64,000 nucleotides of DNA. It comes from Aphrocallistes beatrix. Taxonomy: Eukaryota; Porifera; Hexactinellida; Sceptrulophora; Aphrocallistidae. Shown here one piece after another: positions 11,058 through 22,756 of the stretch. The notes beneath the pieces are model-generated. The model saw only the letters and a program-made list of their open reading frames with translations, was not told where the DNA came from and did not search any database. The stretch lies in the NCBI GenBank assembly GCA_963281255.1, contig OY725498.1, forward strand, positions 4,154,001 to 4,218,000. Direction: 5' to 3'. The position numbers and the translations under genes are program-made. Numbering within the stretch: position 1 is the stretch's first letter; each line of letters starts with the position of its first letter.

Positions 11058-13124
11058 ATAGTCCATGAGCCAGAAATCAAATTTTGACAAAAAGGTACCA
11101 CCTCGAGGGGCTAACGCCAGTGTTGATTTTTGGCAAGTTATATACTCCCAGTTATTCGGACGAAACCCCCTTTCAAAAATAATATTAAATGACCATATAT
11201 AATGGTTTTAAGCTTCTAGTTGCACTCAATTGACCGAGCGGAGTCGAAAGAGGGGGGTCACTCGATATGTTACAAATGTTTTGAAAATGCTATGGTGTTG
11301 CTAGGGTGATAAAGTGTGAATATAGTCTTGTGACCCCTCAAATTGCTGGAAATTTTGTTCTCATTACGAATCAACTTAGCTTTTAGTGGTCAGGGACCTG
11401 CTTTAAGTGCATGATGCAGACTAAAAGTTATGAATTTGCTATCATTTTGTATTAACAGTTTATGTTAAGATAAAGGGATACGATAAAGGGATACGATAAC
11501 TTAACTACGCTTGTCATTTTCATGCTAACAAAAATGTCAGTACACCAAGTGATCAATAAATATCACAGTTAAGTCCCATCATCTGAGTAATCTTGTGAAT
11601 CTTGCATTTGATTGTTCTCTTCACGCCAATTGTTACAGTCTTGCAGTCTGCATGAAATTGTGCATTTTAATACGTTGACAAAGCACTGGCAATTTTGTTA
11701 ACTTGCAGCTGAGGTGCACTTGCAAGATAATATCAATGATGACATCTGGGACTGGTAATCCTGTCATCCAGCGACTCGGAGGTTTCCAATCTTCAATGGT
11801 CCACCCATGACCACTTGGATTGGGAATCTTGGGATACTGTTTGAGGAATCTTGGGATACTGTTTGAGAGCTCCATGCTACACTCCAGTCTGGAAATTACA
11901 ATACATGAAGAGGCAATCTTCACAAGAGGGAAGCTGTCCTGATTCTTCCTCCCCTTTCTTTGCTCTGAACAATTGAAAGCGTAGCTCGTTCACAGTGGTA
12001 GATGGACATTCGCTAGCATATAGCTTACAGGTGAACTCTTAGCACATTGAAGAGGTCTCTTGTAATTGACTATTCCTTTCCCAGCTTGTTAAATAATTCT
12101 TGGTACTTCCTGATCTTCTGCATTAACTTCAAAGCACTGACCTTACCTTTTCCTCCAAAAGCACTAGCTGTGTCTCGTCCTGTGAAAGAATGTACTCCAG
12201 GAAGTGCACTGCATATGTCTTGACCAACGGCGGCAGCAACCTTTTTCACGTCAACAAAACTCTCTCTGCATTTGGTGCCACACTTTATGTATACCTGACA
12301 AGGAAAATTATGGACGAATGAAAGGCAAATAATACAAACATGTGTATCTTCTAATGATGGTGATGGAACTAGACTCTTCAGTTGCATGTTTTGTATGTAA
12401 TAACATGCGAGTATCTGCTTCCTCTTGCGTAGTGGATAATGTGTCAACTTCACTTGAAGCATTTACTCTCACATGTAACGTACATGACAATGTCTTTGAG
12501 CTTTGATCTTAATGTTAGCTTTTGCCAGGTCAAGAATTTGATTAAGTTCGTTTTACTTTAGGATGACCACAAAAGACACCTCCATTGCTTTATCTTATGA
12601 CCAGCTACAATGTTGCCGAAGAGAAGACGATTGTCTGACCCACGGTTAACTCGCTTGAATCGTATCACTTTATCTTAACATAAACTGTTAATACAAAATG
12701 ATATACCAAATTCATAACCTTTAGTCTGCATCATGGGCTTAAAGCAGGTCCATGACCAGTAAAGTTATGTTTAGAGGTAATATTCGTAATGAGAACAAAA
12801 TTTCCAGCAATTTGAGGGGTCACAATACTATATTCAGCACACTTTATCACCTTAGCAACACCATAGCAACCCAAGAATGTTATAGCATAGTATTTTCAAA
12901 ACATTTTGTAACATATCGAGTGACCCCTCTTTCAACTCCGCTCGGTCAACTGAGTGCAACTAGAAGCTTAAAACACATATACATGCTCATTTAAGATTAT
13001 TTTTGTGAAAGGGGGTTTCGTCCGAATATCTGACAAACTCTGGGAGTATATAGCTTGCCAAAAATCAACATTAGCGTTAGTCCCTCGATTTGGACCCACC
13101 AACTCCCCTGGCTCATGGACTATT
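11058..13124. mobile_element. DNA transposon with about 450-bp terminal inverted repeats
   Basis: ATAGTCCATGAGCCA at 11058-11072 is mirrored by TGGCTCATGGACTAT at 13110-13124. The arms continue as imperfect inverted repeats for roughly 400-450 bp, through TGTTGATTTTTGGCAAG, GACGAAACCCCCTTTCA, AAGCTTCTAGTTGCACTCA and the TTAACATAAACTG region. Between them lies a decayed minus-strand coding region (11633-12490). Target duplication was not resolved. Confidence 0.75.
11633..12490 (-). pseudogene. Transposon-encoded protein remnant (QEEADTR...TGRDTASAF type)
   Basis: Successive fragments in different frames read TTQEEADTRMLLHTKHA, then ICSALPGVHSFTGRDTASAF with GGKGKVSALKLM after it, then PNPSGHGW...WMTGLPVPDVI. 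A C-terminal cysteine cluster is readable only in a shifted frame. Proteins with exactly this order of motifs are common in repeats of cnidarian, sponge and echinoderm genomes; I do not have a secure superfamily name. Several frame breaks and stops show that it is dead. Its position inside long TIRs supports transposon origin. Confidence 0.6.
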
Positions 13125-13339
13125 TTAGATGTTTTGAAATTGTTTAGCTTAAATTATTACAGTATACCATACTATTACAGTATATTACAGTATACCATAC
13201 ACAAATGAGAAGCGTTTGTATTACACAGATTTTGGCTATTAAATCTTAAGTTACTTACTCTGAGTTGTGGCCCACACACCATTTTTTCGCAAAAGATGCG
13301 GCTTGATTTGAATGTAAGTTTGTAGGACCCTGAAAAATC

Positions 13340-13812
13340 GTCTAAAAAATTAACTCAAAATTAACAACGCGCGCATATTGTATATTCAATTGGTAACCCC
13401 AACCAAATAACCAGTAACTATCTGTGAAAAGGAGCAAATCATGATAAGAGTGGATTAGAAAATCCATGGTTTATTTCAACCTTACACATATCAGTAATGG
13501 AATGAACTCTGCTCTCTCCAGTCAATTGGAAAATGTAGCTTTATCTAGAACTCGTCTACAGTACCACATACTAGCAAAAAAAAAAGATGCAAATTCTCGA
13601 GTTCCTCAGCACTACTGGTATTTATAGATATATTTCACACCACACAGTACGTAGATATTCACTCAACAAGTCAATCAAATGCTTTGGTTCAGTCAACTAG
13701 TCTACTTTCTTATAAATACACAGTACTGTGTGAATTAGTCTAACAAAATACTGAAAACAAAAACAAAAACAAGATAAACCACATCCAATTGGAGGAATAT
13801 TATAAAATTGTA
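13340..13812. repeat. Duplicated 3'-flank block before copy C
   Basis: It shares CTGCTCTCTCCAGTCAATT, CTCAGCACTACTGG and AGTCAACTAGTCTA with the blocks at 1900-2200 and 38850-38960. The GGCGGGAAA/TATA module is not preserved here. Confidence 0.6.
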
Positions 13813-15060
13813 TTAGAACATCAAAAGACGATGATTGTAACCTACGAGGATAATTCTCCCTCTTGCATCTAATGTGATACCAACTGGTCTCTGTATGCTA
13901 TCAGTGATTTTATGAACTAAATCTCCTTCTTGATTGAATAGAAAAATAGTGTTTTGGCTACAATCTGATATAATAAAGATACCAGCACCATCTATACAGA
14001 ATGAATAGGGTTCTTTCAAATGTTTGGAAATAGAATTGAGGACAGCATTCTGTACCTGAGTGAGGTTATAGTTGAAAGAATAGAGAAAAGGATTAGTGTA
14101 GCTCAGTACATAAATGTACTCGCTGGTTAGTTTTATGTCAGAAGAAGATTTCAGTATTCCTTTTCCAAACTGAGATTTGAAGATGAAATCTTTGGAGAAT
14201 ATTTGGATTCGAATATTACCATGGTCACAGACAAATATATCTCCATTCGATGCATTGATAGCAGTGCCATATGGGTGACTCAATTGTCCTTCTCCATTTC
14301 CTGGAGTTCCTATCTGTTTCAGAAACGTCCCATTTAAACCATAAACTAACAAACAACCAGCTCCGTTCTGAGATACAAACACTGTATTTTGGTAGAAAGC
14401 AATGCAAAGAGGATGACTCATCTTACCAACTCCATCTCTATCTCCAAACTTGAATAAATACTTTCCATCTTTGTCAAAAACTTGCAGTCTGTTGTTACTT
14501 TGATCTGCTACGAAAATATTGCCAGTCTGGTAGTGCACTGCTACTCCAAAAGGATTATAGAATTGTCCTTCCTTATCACCTGATGTCCCTCCTATACTGA
14601 GTACAGGAGTCACTTTTCCCTCATAATCTACTACAGGTAGGCTAGATACTACAGAAGTAGAGTTAGTAACAGTAAGTCTACCAATAGTACCAGCTAACTC
14701 CAATATTGTCTTGTCAAAGTCAAGACTGATGTGTTTAGATTCGAACTGAGATTCAAATTCTTTCCGTTTCTCTGATAATTGTTCGATAAATGAACTTTGA
14801 ATTTCTTTCAGATTTTCAGATTTCATTTTGTCTTTAGTACATTGCAACATTTGTTCAAGTTCTGTTAGAGATTGTTTGTGTTTATCTCTTTCTCTTTTGT
14901 GAGAATTTAACATTTCTTCCAATTCTTTTAACAGTTTTCTTTTTCTCCCTTTCAAACAATCAATCAATTGAGAGAAATGAGTTTCTATTTCCTTTTGAAC
15001 TTTGGAGATTTGAACTTCGAAGTAATTTTCTTCAGACGAGACAACATCTGCTGTTGCCAT
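13813..15060 (-). CDS. Coiled-coil/NHL-repeat protein, copy C (intact)
   Basis: Intact, 415 residues, with a class I N-terminus (MATADVVSSEENYFEVQIS). The coil is at about 17-125 and six NHL blades at about 145-415, with the same length and landmarks as copy A. Residues at the blade entries are YN, SH, SH, KSS (the usual proline is serine in blade 4), E and R. B-C turns read ADQSNNRL, SQNGAG, CDHGNIRI and SDCSQNTI. The coil and blade 1 DNA is nearly identical to copies A, B, E and F, whereas the variable loop codons differ. The ligand is unknown. The upstream DNA is the duplicated block at 15061-16190. Confidence 0.9.
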   Translation of the reverse strand: MATADVVSSEENYFEVQISKVQKEIETHFSQLIDCLKGRKRKLLKELEEMLNSHKRERDKHKQSLTELEQMLQCTKDKMKSENLKEIQSSFIEQLSEKRKEFESQFESKHISLDFDKTILELAGTIGRLTVTNSTSVVSSLPVVDYEGKVTPVLSIGGTSGDKEGQFYNPFGVAVHYQTGNIFVADQSNNRLQVFDKDGKYLFKFGDRDGVGKMSHPLCIAFYQNTVFVSQNGAGCLLVYGLNGTFLKQIGTPGNGEGQLSHPYGTAINASNGDIFVCDHGNIRIQIFSKDFIFKSQFGKGILKSSSDIKLTSEYIYVLSYTNPFLYSFNYNLTQVQNAVLNSISKHLKEPYSFCIDGAGIFIISDCSQNTIFLFNQEGDLVHKITDSIQRPVGITLDARGRIILVGYNHRLLMF

Positions 15061-16680
15061 TTGAGACTAAAATAAATCTAAATAGAAATTGTAAACATTT
15101 TGCACTGATTTACATAACTAAGATTTACCATTCTTGTGATAAAGCTTCAAGATACTATATGTGAGTATAATAATAAAAATTACGGAATGGAAGTGTACAC
15201 TGTATATTTACAAGATTACTGATAGCAAAATGTAAAATTTCAGAATTATGGTAATTGTTCAGGAATGAAACACTATTTTCAACCCCAGAATTACAACCAA
15301 ATTACTAATTACAATCTATTCTTCCAGGATTCCAAATCTAGATGAATAGAAAATAATACTAACTTGTAAAAAAACTAACAATCTGGCTCAAATAGTATAA
15401 AATGTAAATAAAATCTAGCTAGAGGACATTAACGTAGAAATACAAGGGGAAGATCATGATTGAGTACCAAGAAGGAGAAAATCGTGCAAATAAGGTTAAG
15501 AACCACTGCTTTAGCCTAATCCTTAGCGCGTCACATCACAATGGCACAAACTGATATCAATTTCAATTTGTCTGTGCCTGATCGATTGAGACTATGTCTT
15601 GTATGAATGGTCTGGACTATCAAGGAAGGAGGAGACTGTTGTTAAGCGGCCAGGCTCAAGACTCTTTTGGTATTACACAACACTAAAGTGGTCATGTCAT
15701 GGTCTGACTGCCTCCACTGTCCCTGACTATGGTTGTGGTTGCTTGGATGGCATCGGTGCGACTAGGATCAGAGAGCTGGGTGGATGCGTCTATACCTTTG
15801 TGTTATAGTTTATCAATTGCAGGTGACATTCACTGAGCTAGGGTGGATGGGTTAAATTTAGAACAGACATTTATTAATCATAAAGGTAAAAACTCTTCTA
15901 ATGATATTGTGCTTGAAATAGCTTCAAAAATATAGTCGTTTAGTTGACTTGAGGGGCTGTGGCTATTGAACTTTATTAAGTTTGCTCTTATTTGACATAT
16001 ATGAAATGTGATCGAAGGTCCATATACCAAAAATCCCTGTCCTATTCAATGAGACGCGCAGGAGGTAAGGAGGTCTCCACTTCTGGAGAAGAAGTGGATG
16101 CAGTTAGGACTTATATCAATGCCAATATTAGGCATAATATTCTAGACCGGAGGAAAATAATTTTGTCAAAATTCTCTTTTTATTCAGTCAACTCACGAAT
16201 AAGAAAAGGAAAGTATTGGGGTATGCCTAATTTCCGGGACGGGTTAAGATGCCTAATCTCCGCGACGGGACGGGTTAAGATGCCTAATCTCCGGGACGGG
16301 ACAGAAAAGGTACCTAATTTCCTGGATGGGACGGGTTAAGATGCCTAATTTCCGGGATGGGATCCTGTCCCGTCCCGGAAATTAGGCATGCCCGAGTATT
16401 AGGAAAATGAGGAGTACAAGGAACACAGAATTAATCGTGAAATATATCGCCCATTCTCCGACTCTCACAATGACACCAACCGTTGGTAAGGCCTACTTTA
16501 ACAGCTGAATTTCTGACAATTGAAATAAAATTCGAATTGTCAAATTGGAAAAAGGCCAAAAAGATTTACGAAATTAAAATAGAAACGGACATTCACATTT
16601 TCAATGATCTGTTCGTGCTCAAGTGCTCACGCACAGTTTATATCCAATTGATAAAGCGCCTATAGGCTCATGGATTCATT
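15061..16680. repeat. Duplicated flank of copy C (paralogue of 3540-6600)
   Basis: It matches the region upstream of copy A, with internal deletions. It includes the right part of the shared hAT element (to about 15508), the AGCCTAATCCTTAGCGCGTC landmark, a short NHL-like remnant near 16010-16150, and the 3'-flank block from 16190. No intact gene is seen. Confidence 0.7.
16218..16394. mobile_element. Small TIR element with internal GGGACGGG repeats and 6-bp TSD
   Basis: The ends GTATGCCTAATTTCCGGGAC and, at the right, CCCGGAAATTAGGCATGCCC are inverted repeats. AGTATT is duplicated on both sides (16212-16217 and 16395-16400). The paralogous block near 6080-6090 has a single AGTATT and no insert, which is an empty site. 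Inside are about four units of GACGGGTTAAGATGCCTAAT with spacing of about 30-36 bp. It encodes nothing. Confidence 0.85.
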
Positions 16681-17463
16681 TCAAATGCATGGTGTTCATT
16701 AAGGAGACAACCCCAAAAAATCAAAGTCTTAATTCAACCATTGATATGCTGTTTATGGATAGTACTAGTTAGTGTAAGAATTAATGCATAATATGAGTTG
16801 CGAACTAGGAATAAATATGAAGTTATAGTCACTCGAAGTCTAAATCCTATACAATATCCGTGGTTGTGCCGTTCGTCATAACTAACTATTGACTAGGATC
16901 AAGTTGATTATACTGTTCAAATATCATTATTAGCGAATGGTTGAGCTAGTAGCGAAGCTATTTTGTTCAATTTTAATTTTAATAATTTTTTATGTTGAAA
17001 AATATTTTGTCGAGCCATTTATTCATGAATTTTTGGGACAAAATAATTTTCAGTTTTTAAACTTTTCTTTTATTTGAAAATCGGGCTTCGCTAGTATTTG
17101 AGTCAATAAATTTTGGATATTACCAGATTTTAATGCGAAATATTGGCATACATAGTAATACAACCATGATTCATCATTTTTTGTCCATCATGTTCCGTCT
17201 CATCAAATGAAAGTTATTAATATAAACATACGATTTTCAGTAAAACATTTTCCCATCTTTCAAAATAGAAGAATTAGGCTCGAAAACCAGGGGAGTGAAC
17301 GAAAATGTCGGTCGATAACAAATAGTACGACTCCTTAACCCAACCAGACACATGAAATTGAAGAAAGGAATCATATCATATACATATCATGCCAAATATT
17401 AATCTATTCAGTAACTAAAGAATAAACATCAAATAATAAGGAAAAATTACGTTGAATATCACG
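16681..17463. other. Gene-free AT-rich spacer
   Basis: No coding frame, RNA gene or repeat with clear ends was recognised. Confidence 0.5.
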
Positions 17464-18181
17464 AAATAATTAGAATTTAAAAAGACGATGATTGTAACAG
17501 GCGAGGATGATTCTCCCGCTTGAATCCAGTGTGACACCAAGAGGCTTCTATATGCTATCAGTGATTTTATGAATTAAAACTCCTTGATTGAGTAGAACAA
17601 TAGCGCTTTGGGCATATCTGAAATAATAAAGTTACCAGCACCATCTATACTATCCTTACTATTAAAACTCGATTAATGTGTGTGTTAATATTTGTAACGA
17701 ATTGATTGAAGAAACTGCCAGGCGGAGAAAGCTGATTTTTGGCATGTGGGGGTCTTTGGCTATGGCTCCAGGAAGTTCTGAGCTCAGACGAAAATGTCGA
17801 CTCATCATGGAATTATGACGTCATTGTCACATTTTTAAAAGTTAAGCAATACAGTTATTCGAGCATAACTCAGCCATTATAGATAGAAGGCTGAAATTTT
17901 AATATATTAATGTATCTCACATATATTAATATATTTCACATATAACTGCAGGACAGACCTATTTCGAGATGTCATCTCCCTTTTAATTAACCAATGTGCC
18001 CCCAGGCGACCGAAGGGAGCCTCCGGCGGACACAAAGTGTCCACCAGCCGCGCAGCGCAAGCAAGCGAAGCGCGCTTGTAGTTAGGTTATAGTTGAAAGA
18101 ATAGAGGAAAGGGTTAATGGAGCTCAGTACATAAATGTACTCGTTGGTTAGTTTTATGTCACAAGGAGGCTTCAGTATTTC
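17464..18181 (-). pseudogene. NHL-repeat copy, C-terminal remnant split by an insertion
   Basis: 17464-17650 matches the last blade and C-terminus of the 415-residue family, and about 18083-18181 matches blades 4-5 (FLYSFNYNL, ILKPPCDIKLTNEYIYVLSS). Between them sits a hairpin-ended element (17653-18080), and about 65 bp of the gene is missing at the junction. Beyond 18181 the sequence changes abruptly to transposase relic. In-frame stops occur in the last blade. It is clearly dead. Confidence 0.85.
17653..18080 (+). mobile_element. Hairpin-ended repeat, near-complete copy (Helitron-like?)
   Basis: It starts TCCTTACTATTAAAACTCG and ends with a GC-rich tail whose last bases CAAGCGAAGCGCGCTTGTA can fold into a 6-bp hairpin (CAAGCG/CGCTTG). 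The body includes TTTTTGGCATGTGG and GACGTCATTGTCAC. A 5' TC, a 3' hairpin and no evident terminal inverted repeat suggest a non-autonomous rolling-circle element, but the canonical CTRR terminus is absent (CTTGT instead), so the class is uncertain. Relatives are at 7769, 19963-21154, 23470, 31731, 33322-36256, 51835 and 61875. Confidence 0.65.
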
Positions 18182-19920
18182 AACCAACCCGCAACATGGA
18201 ATCAACCTGAAAGTCTGACACAAGTCCTCAACATGCCATTCATTTCTGTCCGGTTTGATCAGCCTTATTGTCTTCACTTCGCGTCTAAAGGTTTCTGAAT
18301 CCACACCAGCTGTAAACACCTCACCACCGTCGGATTGCCACCTCTGACTCCTTGGTCCCAGGATAAAGAATCAGAACTCTTCTAGAGCAACAATAGCCTC
18401 ATCCACATGGAAGCGTTCTTCGAGCTCATCAAGAGCAGTTTGAAAGAGAGCTTATACTGTGACATGAAGTACGTCTCGAAGTCTGCCTCAGTAACTGGAA
18501 TGATTATCCTTGCCCCACGACATATCCTCGAAATTTGAAGACGGCGTGGAACAGTTGGTGCCTCTAGATTCGTCTCCTCGGATGTAGCCTTACACTCGCG
18601 GTAGAACTCACCTCCCTCGATAGCAGCTTCAAGACACAGTAGTCGCTAGCTTCGAGAAGGACGTTTTAGTCTCTGAAATAGTTATGTTGACTCCTTGAAC
18701 CCACTTATGTACTGGATCACTGCCTCTTGCAGTACGAGGTTGAGGCAGTGACCCTTACACTACGAAAACCGTGCAAAAGGATACTTGTTTCCCAGGCGGG
18801 TTCGGACTCCGTTAATCTTTCCGGCCATGGAAGCTGCGCCATCAAATGCCATCCCGCGCATTCCCTGAAAGTCAAGGCCTATTGCAGTTAGAGAATCCTC
18901 AGCCAGCTTCGCCAGTGTGTTAGCTGTCTCTGCAAATCCGAGGAATTGCTCCGAGATTTCAAAGGTATCTGGATGGACGATAGGCACAGCGAAAACCACC
19001 TTCTCCTTCACGGTGATATCCTGAGATTCAGACAGGGGATTATACAGCCTTCCAGAGAAACGCTCCCAATCTAAAATTTCTAATTTTTCATACGCCTAAA
19101 TCGCTAAATAACATTACAATATTGGCTAAATTGGGTATTTTTCTGAATTTTACGCTCCTAAACACATTGCGGATTAAAACCATACGCTTAAAGGAGCGTC
19201 TCGCGCTCCTAGATAATCCCCTGGACAGAGACCAATACTCGCACTTGCGAACATTTTCTACAATACTCCGAAGCATCATGTGTGAAAGAGTCTGCAAAGC
19301 ATCATTTTGAGTGTCCCAGTTAGTCCAGTTGTATTTTCTAGGATTGGTGGTTGACGATTTGCAGATCCACTCTGCTAGAGCCGGGTCAAACCTTCCACAA
19401 AGTTTGAGAAGCTCAATTTCATTGCCTGAGTCCTGTAGATGTCCACGAAACGGAAGCCTTGTCTGGCCAAAGATCTGTAACACTGACATTTCCTTGGCGC
19501 GAGGTTGTAAATGGAATCAGCGCCTTGGCATGTGCTTCGCTTCGCTCATGCTTATAGAAACTTCCAGTAGAGAGCTTTGACTTCACAGCTCCAGACAGCG
19601 CTTTCTTCCAGTTGGAGAAACTAGCCACGATGAGTTGAATAGAAACATGATCAGTAGGGGACCAACGCTTGCTTTCTGTCATCCACGAGCACATGCTACA
19701 AAACACTTCCGTCCCTTGCCACAAGCCAAGAAGACTGCGATTGTCCGCCCTGAGAGGCGGGAGTGAGTTTCCGGGTGCTGAGCGTGAGCAGTGACATTAG
19801 TGTCAGGGAGTGCGAGGGTTCCAGTTGATGAGTGATACCCATGACGTGAGTCAAAGATTGTCTTGCAGCTCCAGCTCTGCGCATGCATTTCTTAAAGTGG
19901 AGAGGAGGCTTGAAACATAT
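18182..19920 (-). pseudogene. hAT-superfamily (ZMYM1-like) transposase relic
   Basis: Fragments in different minus-strand frames match the usual order. A TTF-type zinc-finger stretch (about 19419-19724) reads GSFYKHERSEAHAKA. Next, about 19088-19489, is QTRLPFRGHLQDSGNEIELL. Then 18760-19011 reads SEQFLGFAETANT...GMAFDGAASMAGKINGVRTR, the region around a catalytic aspartate in such transposases. Frameshifts and an unrelated insert near 19090-19200 destroy it. Further C-terminal pieces toward 18200 are degraded. Confidence 0.7.
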
Positions 19921-19962
19921 ATTAATCCATATTGTTAAAACTCGATAAATATTTATTTATCT

Positions 19963-20234
19963 ACAAGCAAGCTTTGCTTGCTTGCGCTGCGCGACTGGCG
20001 GACACTTTGTGTCCGCAGGAGGCGCCATTTGGGCGCTTGTGGCCACCATTGATTAATTATATGGGAGAAACATCTCTAAATACGTCTGTCATAGTGCTAT
20101 AATCGATATCGCACGAAAAATCACCAAATTTGTCAATTCATAAAATTTTGAAGCGTAATGGTGACGTCATGACAGAGTGATGAGTTATCATTTTTTGATA
20201 ATAATTAAGTAATATGTGAGGTATATTAATAAAC
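19963..20234 (-). mobile_element. Hairpin-ended repeat, truncated reverse copy
   Basis: It begins with the terminal hairpin in reverse (ACAAGCAAGCTTTGCTTGC) and runs to the next hairpin at 20235. A piece of the family's 5' end (ATTGTTAAAACTCGATAAAT, about 19931) lies immediately before it. Confidence 0.65.
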
Positions 20235-21154
20235 ACAAGCGCGCTTCGCTTGCTTGCGCTGCGCGGCTGGCGGACACTTCGTGTCCGCCGGAGGCTCCCT
20301 TCGGTCGCCTGGAGGTGACATTGGTTAATTATAAGGGAGAAATCATCTCTAAATATGTCCATCTTAGTTTTAAAATCGATATCACTCGAAAAATCACCAA
20401 ATTTGTCTATTTTTAAAATTTTGATGAGAAATTATGACTCATAACAAAGTGATGAGTTATCATTTTTTGATGATAATTGTAGCATATGTGAGACGTGTTA
20501 GTATACAGATTCTATTAAAATTTCAGCCTTCTATCACCTATAATGGCTGAGTTATGCTCGAATAACTGTATTGCTTAACTTTTAAAAATATTACAATGAC
20601 GTCATAATTCCATGATGAGTCGACATTTTGGTATGAGCTCAGAACTTACTGGAGCCATAGTTAAAAGACTTCCACATGCCAAAAATCAGCTATATATATA
20701 TATATACATAGTATGTGTGTAACGAATTGATTGAAGAAACTGACAGTCGCAGAAAGTTGATTTTTGGCATGTGGGAGTCTTTTGGCTATGGCTTCACTAA
20801 GCTCTGAGCTCAGACGAAAATGTCGACTCATCACGGAATTATTACGTCATTGTCACCTTTTGTATAATTAGAAATTTCAGTTTTTCGACCATAGCTCAGT
20901 CATTTTAAGTGATAGAAGGCTAAATTTTAAGAAAATATGTATATTAATATATCTCACATATTATAAAACTATCATCAAATAATGAAAATTTGGTGATTTT
21001 TCGTGCGATATCTATTATAACAGTAGGATACACGTATTTAGAGATATAATATCCTTTATGATTAATTAATGTGACCCCACGCCCCAAAGGGCGCCTCCGG
21101 CGGACACAAAGTATCCGCCAGCCGCGCAGAACAAGCAAGCGAAGCGCGCTTGTA
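20235..21154. mobile_element. Two hairpin-ended repeats head to head around (TA)n
   Basis: 20235-20690 is a reverse copy beginning ACAAGCGCGCTTCGC. About 20713-21154 is a forward copy ending GAAGCGCGCTTGTA. They meet at a (TA)n tract (about 20691-20706), so the pair forms a 0.9 kb inverted repeat with the hairpins outermost. No coding sequence. Confidence 0.7.
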
Positions 21155-21508
21155 TGTATTGAAAACTAAACAACAAATTGGGAATTGAATATTTATATAT
21201 AATACTCTTAATTCTTGATTCTTCAATCTCTACAATAGTCGGATTGACTGAAGACACTACGAGGGGTGGAAGTTCAAACGAGATTATTTTGGATACTAGC
21301 AAATGATGAAACATAGATTAAAACCGTGAAAAATATCGTCACATTCCCCCGACTTAATAATCACCTGCAAAATCTATGTTAGTAGCAAATAAAGATCATT
21401 ATAAATCACAGTACCGTGAATTAATCTAAACAAACTACTGAAATACTGAACAGAAAACGAAAACAAGAAAAAAAATTTGGGACAGGGGAAGTATTATTCA
21501 AAAATTAA

Positions 21509-22756
21509 TCAGAATATCAAAAGACGATGGTTGTTACCGACGAGGATGATTCTCCTTATTATATCTAGTGTGACACCAAAAGGATACTGTATGCCATCAG
21601 TGATTTTATGAATCAAATCTCCTTCTTGATTGAATAGAACAATAGCGTGTTGGTCATAATCTGATATAATAAAGTTACCAGCACCATCTATACAGAATGA
21701 GAAGGGATATTTCAAATGCTTGGAAATAAAATTGAGAATAGCATTCTGTACCTGAGTGAGGTTATAGTTGAAAGAATAGAGGAAAGGGTTAGTGTGGCTC
21801 AGTACATAAATGTACTCGTTGGTTAGTTTTATGTCACAAGGAGACTTCAGTATTCCTTTTCCAAACTGAGACTTGAATAGGAAATCTTTGGAGAATATTT
21901 GGATTTGATTATTACTGTAGTCACACACAAATATTTCGCCATTCGATTCATTGATAGTAATGCCACGTGGGTGACTCAAATGACCTTCTCCATTTCCTGG
22001 AGTTCCTATCTGTTTCAGAAATGTTCCATTCAAATCATAAACTAACAAACAACCATCTCCGTTCTGAGATACAAACACTGTATTTTTGTAGAAAGCAATG
22101 CAAAGAGGAGAATTCATCTTACCAGCTCCATCTCTATCTCCAAACTTGTACAAATACTTTCCATCTTTGTCGAATACTTGCACTCTGTGCTTACTCTGAT
22201 CTGATACGAAAATATTACCAGTCTGGTAGTGCACTGCTACTCCATAAGGATTATAGAATCGACCTTCCTCACTTCCTGATGCCCCTCCTATACTGAGTAT
22301 AGGAGTCACTTTTCCCTCATAATCTACTACAGGTAGGCTAGATACTACAGAAGTAGATTTTGTAACAGTAAGTCTACCAATAGCACCAGCTAACTCCAAT
22401 ATTGTCTTGTCAAAGTCAAGAATGATGTGTTTAGATTCGGACTGAGATTCAAATTCTTTTCGTTTCTCTGATAATTTTCCAATAAATGAGTTTTGTATTT
22501 CTTTCATATTTTCAGACTTGATTTTATCTTTAGTAAATTGCAAGAGTGCTTCAAGTTCTGTTAGAGATTGTTTGTATTTATCTCTTTGTTTTTTGTGAGA
22601 ATTAAGAATCAAATCCAATTCCTTTATTAGTTTTTCTTTTCTGTCTCTCAAACAATCCATCAACTGACAAAAGTAAGTTTCTATTTCCTTTTTCGTTTTA
22701 GAGATTTCAGCTTCGAAATCGTCCTTATCGCATGAGACAATACCTGCTGTTGCCAT
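21509..22756 (-). CDS. Coiled-coil/NHL-repeat protein, copy D (intact, class II)
   Basis: Intact, 415 residues. The class II N-terminus is MATAGIVSCDKDDFEAEIS, with coil wording typical of class II (CLRDRKEKLIKELDLIL). The six-bladed NHL propeller has entry residues YN, NS, SH (in GHLSHPRG), KSP(C), Y and Y. B-C turns read SDQSKHRV, SQNGDG, CDYSNNQI and SDYDQHAI; it is the most divergent intact copy. The frame extends 14 codons further upstream, but the MATA start is conserved in every copy and gives the family length, so 22756 is chosen. A conserved TATA-like box lies about 85 bp upstream (22831-22848). Function is inferred only from the fold: a ligand-binding propeller on a coiled-coil stalk. 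Confidence 0.9.
   Translation of the reverse strand: MATAGIVSCDKDDFEAEISKTKKEIETYFCQLMDCLRDRKEKLIKELDLILNSHKKQRDKYKQSLTELEALLQFTKDKIKSENMKEIQNSFIGKLSEKRKEFESQSESKHIILDFDKTILELAGAIGRLTVTKSTSVVSSLPVVDYEGKVTPILSIGGASGSEEGRFYNPYGVAVHYQTGNIFVSDQSKHRVQVFDKDGKYLYKFGDRDGAGKMNSPLCIAFYKNTVFVSQNGDGCLLVYDLNGTFLKQIGTPGNGEGHLSHPRGITINESNGEIFVCDYSNNQIQIFSKDFLFKSQFGKGILKSPCDIKLTNEYIYVLSHTNPFLYSFNYNLTQVQNAILNFISKHLKYPFSFCIDGAGNFIISDYDQHAIVLFNQEGDLIHKITDGIQYPFGVTLDIIRRIILVGNNHRLLIF

Noticed and set aside
17653..18080. Firm Helitron assignment
   Set aside because: The terminus is CTTGT, not CTRR, and no Rep/helicase sequence is present, so only Helitron-like is justified.
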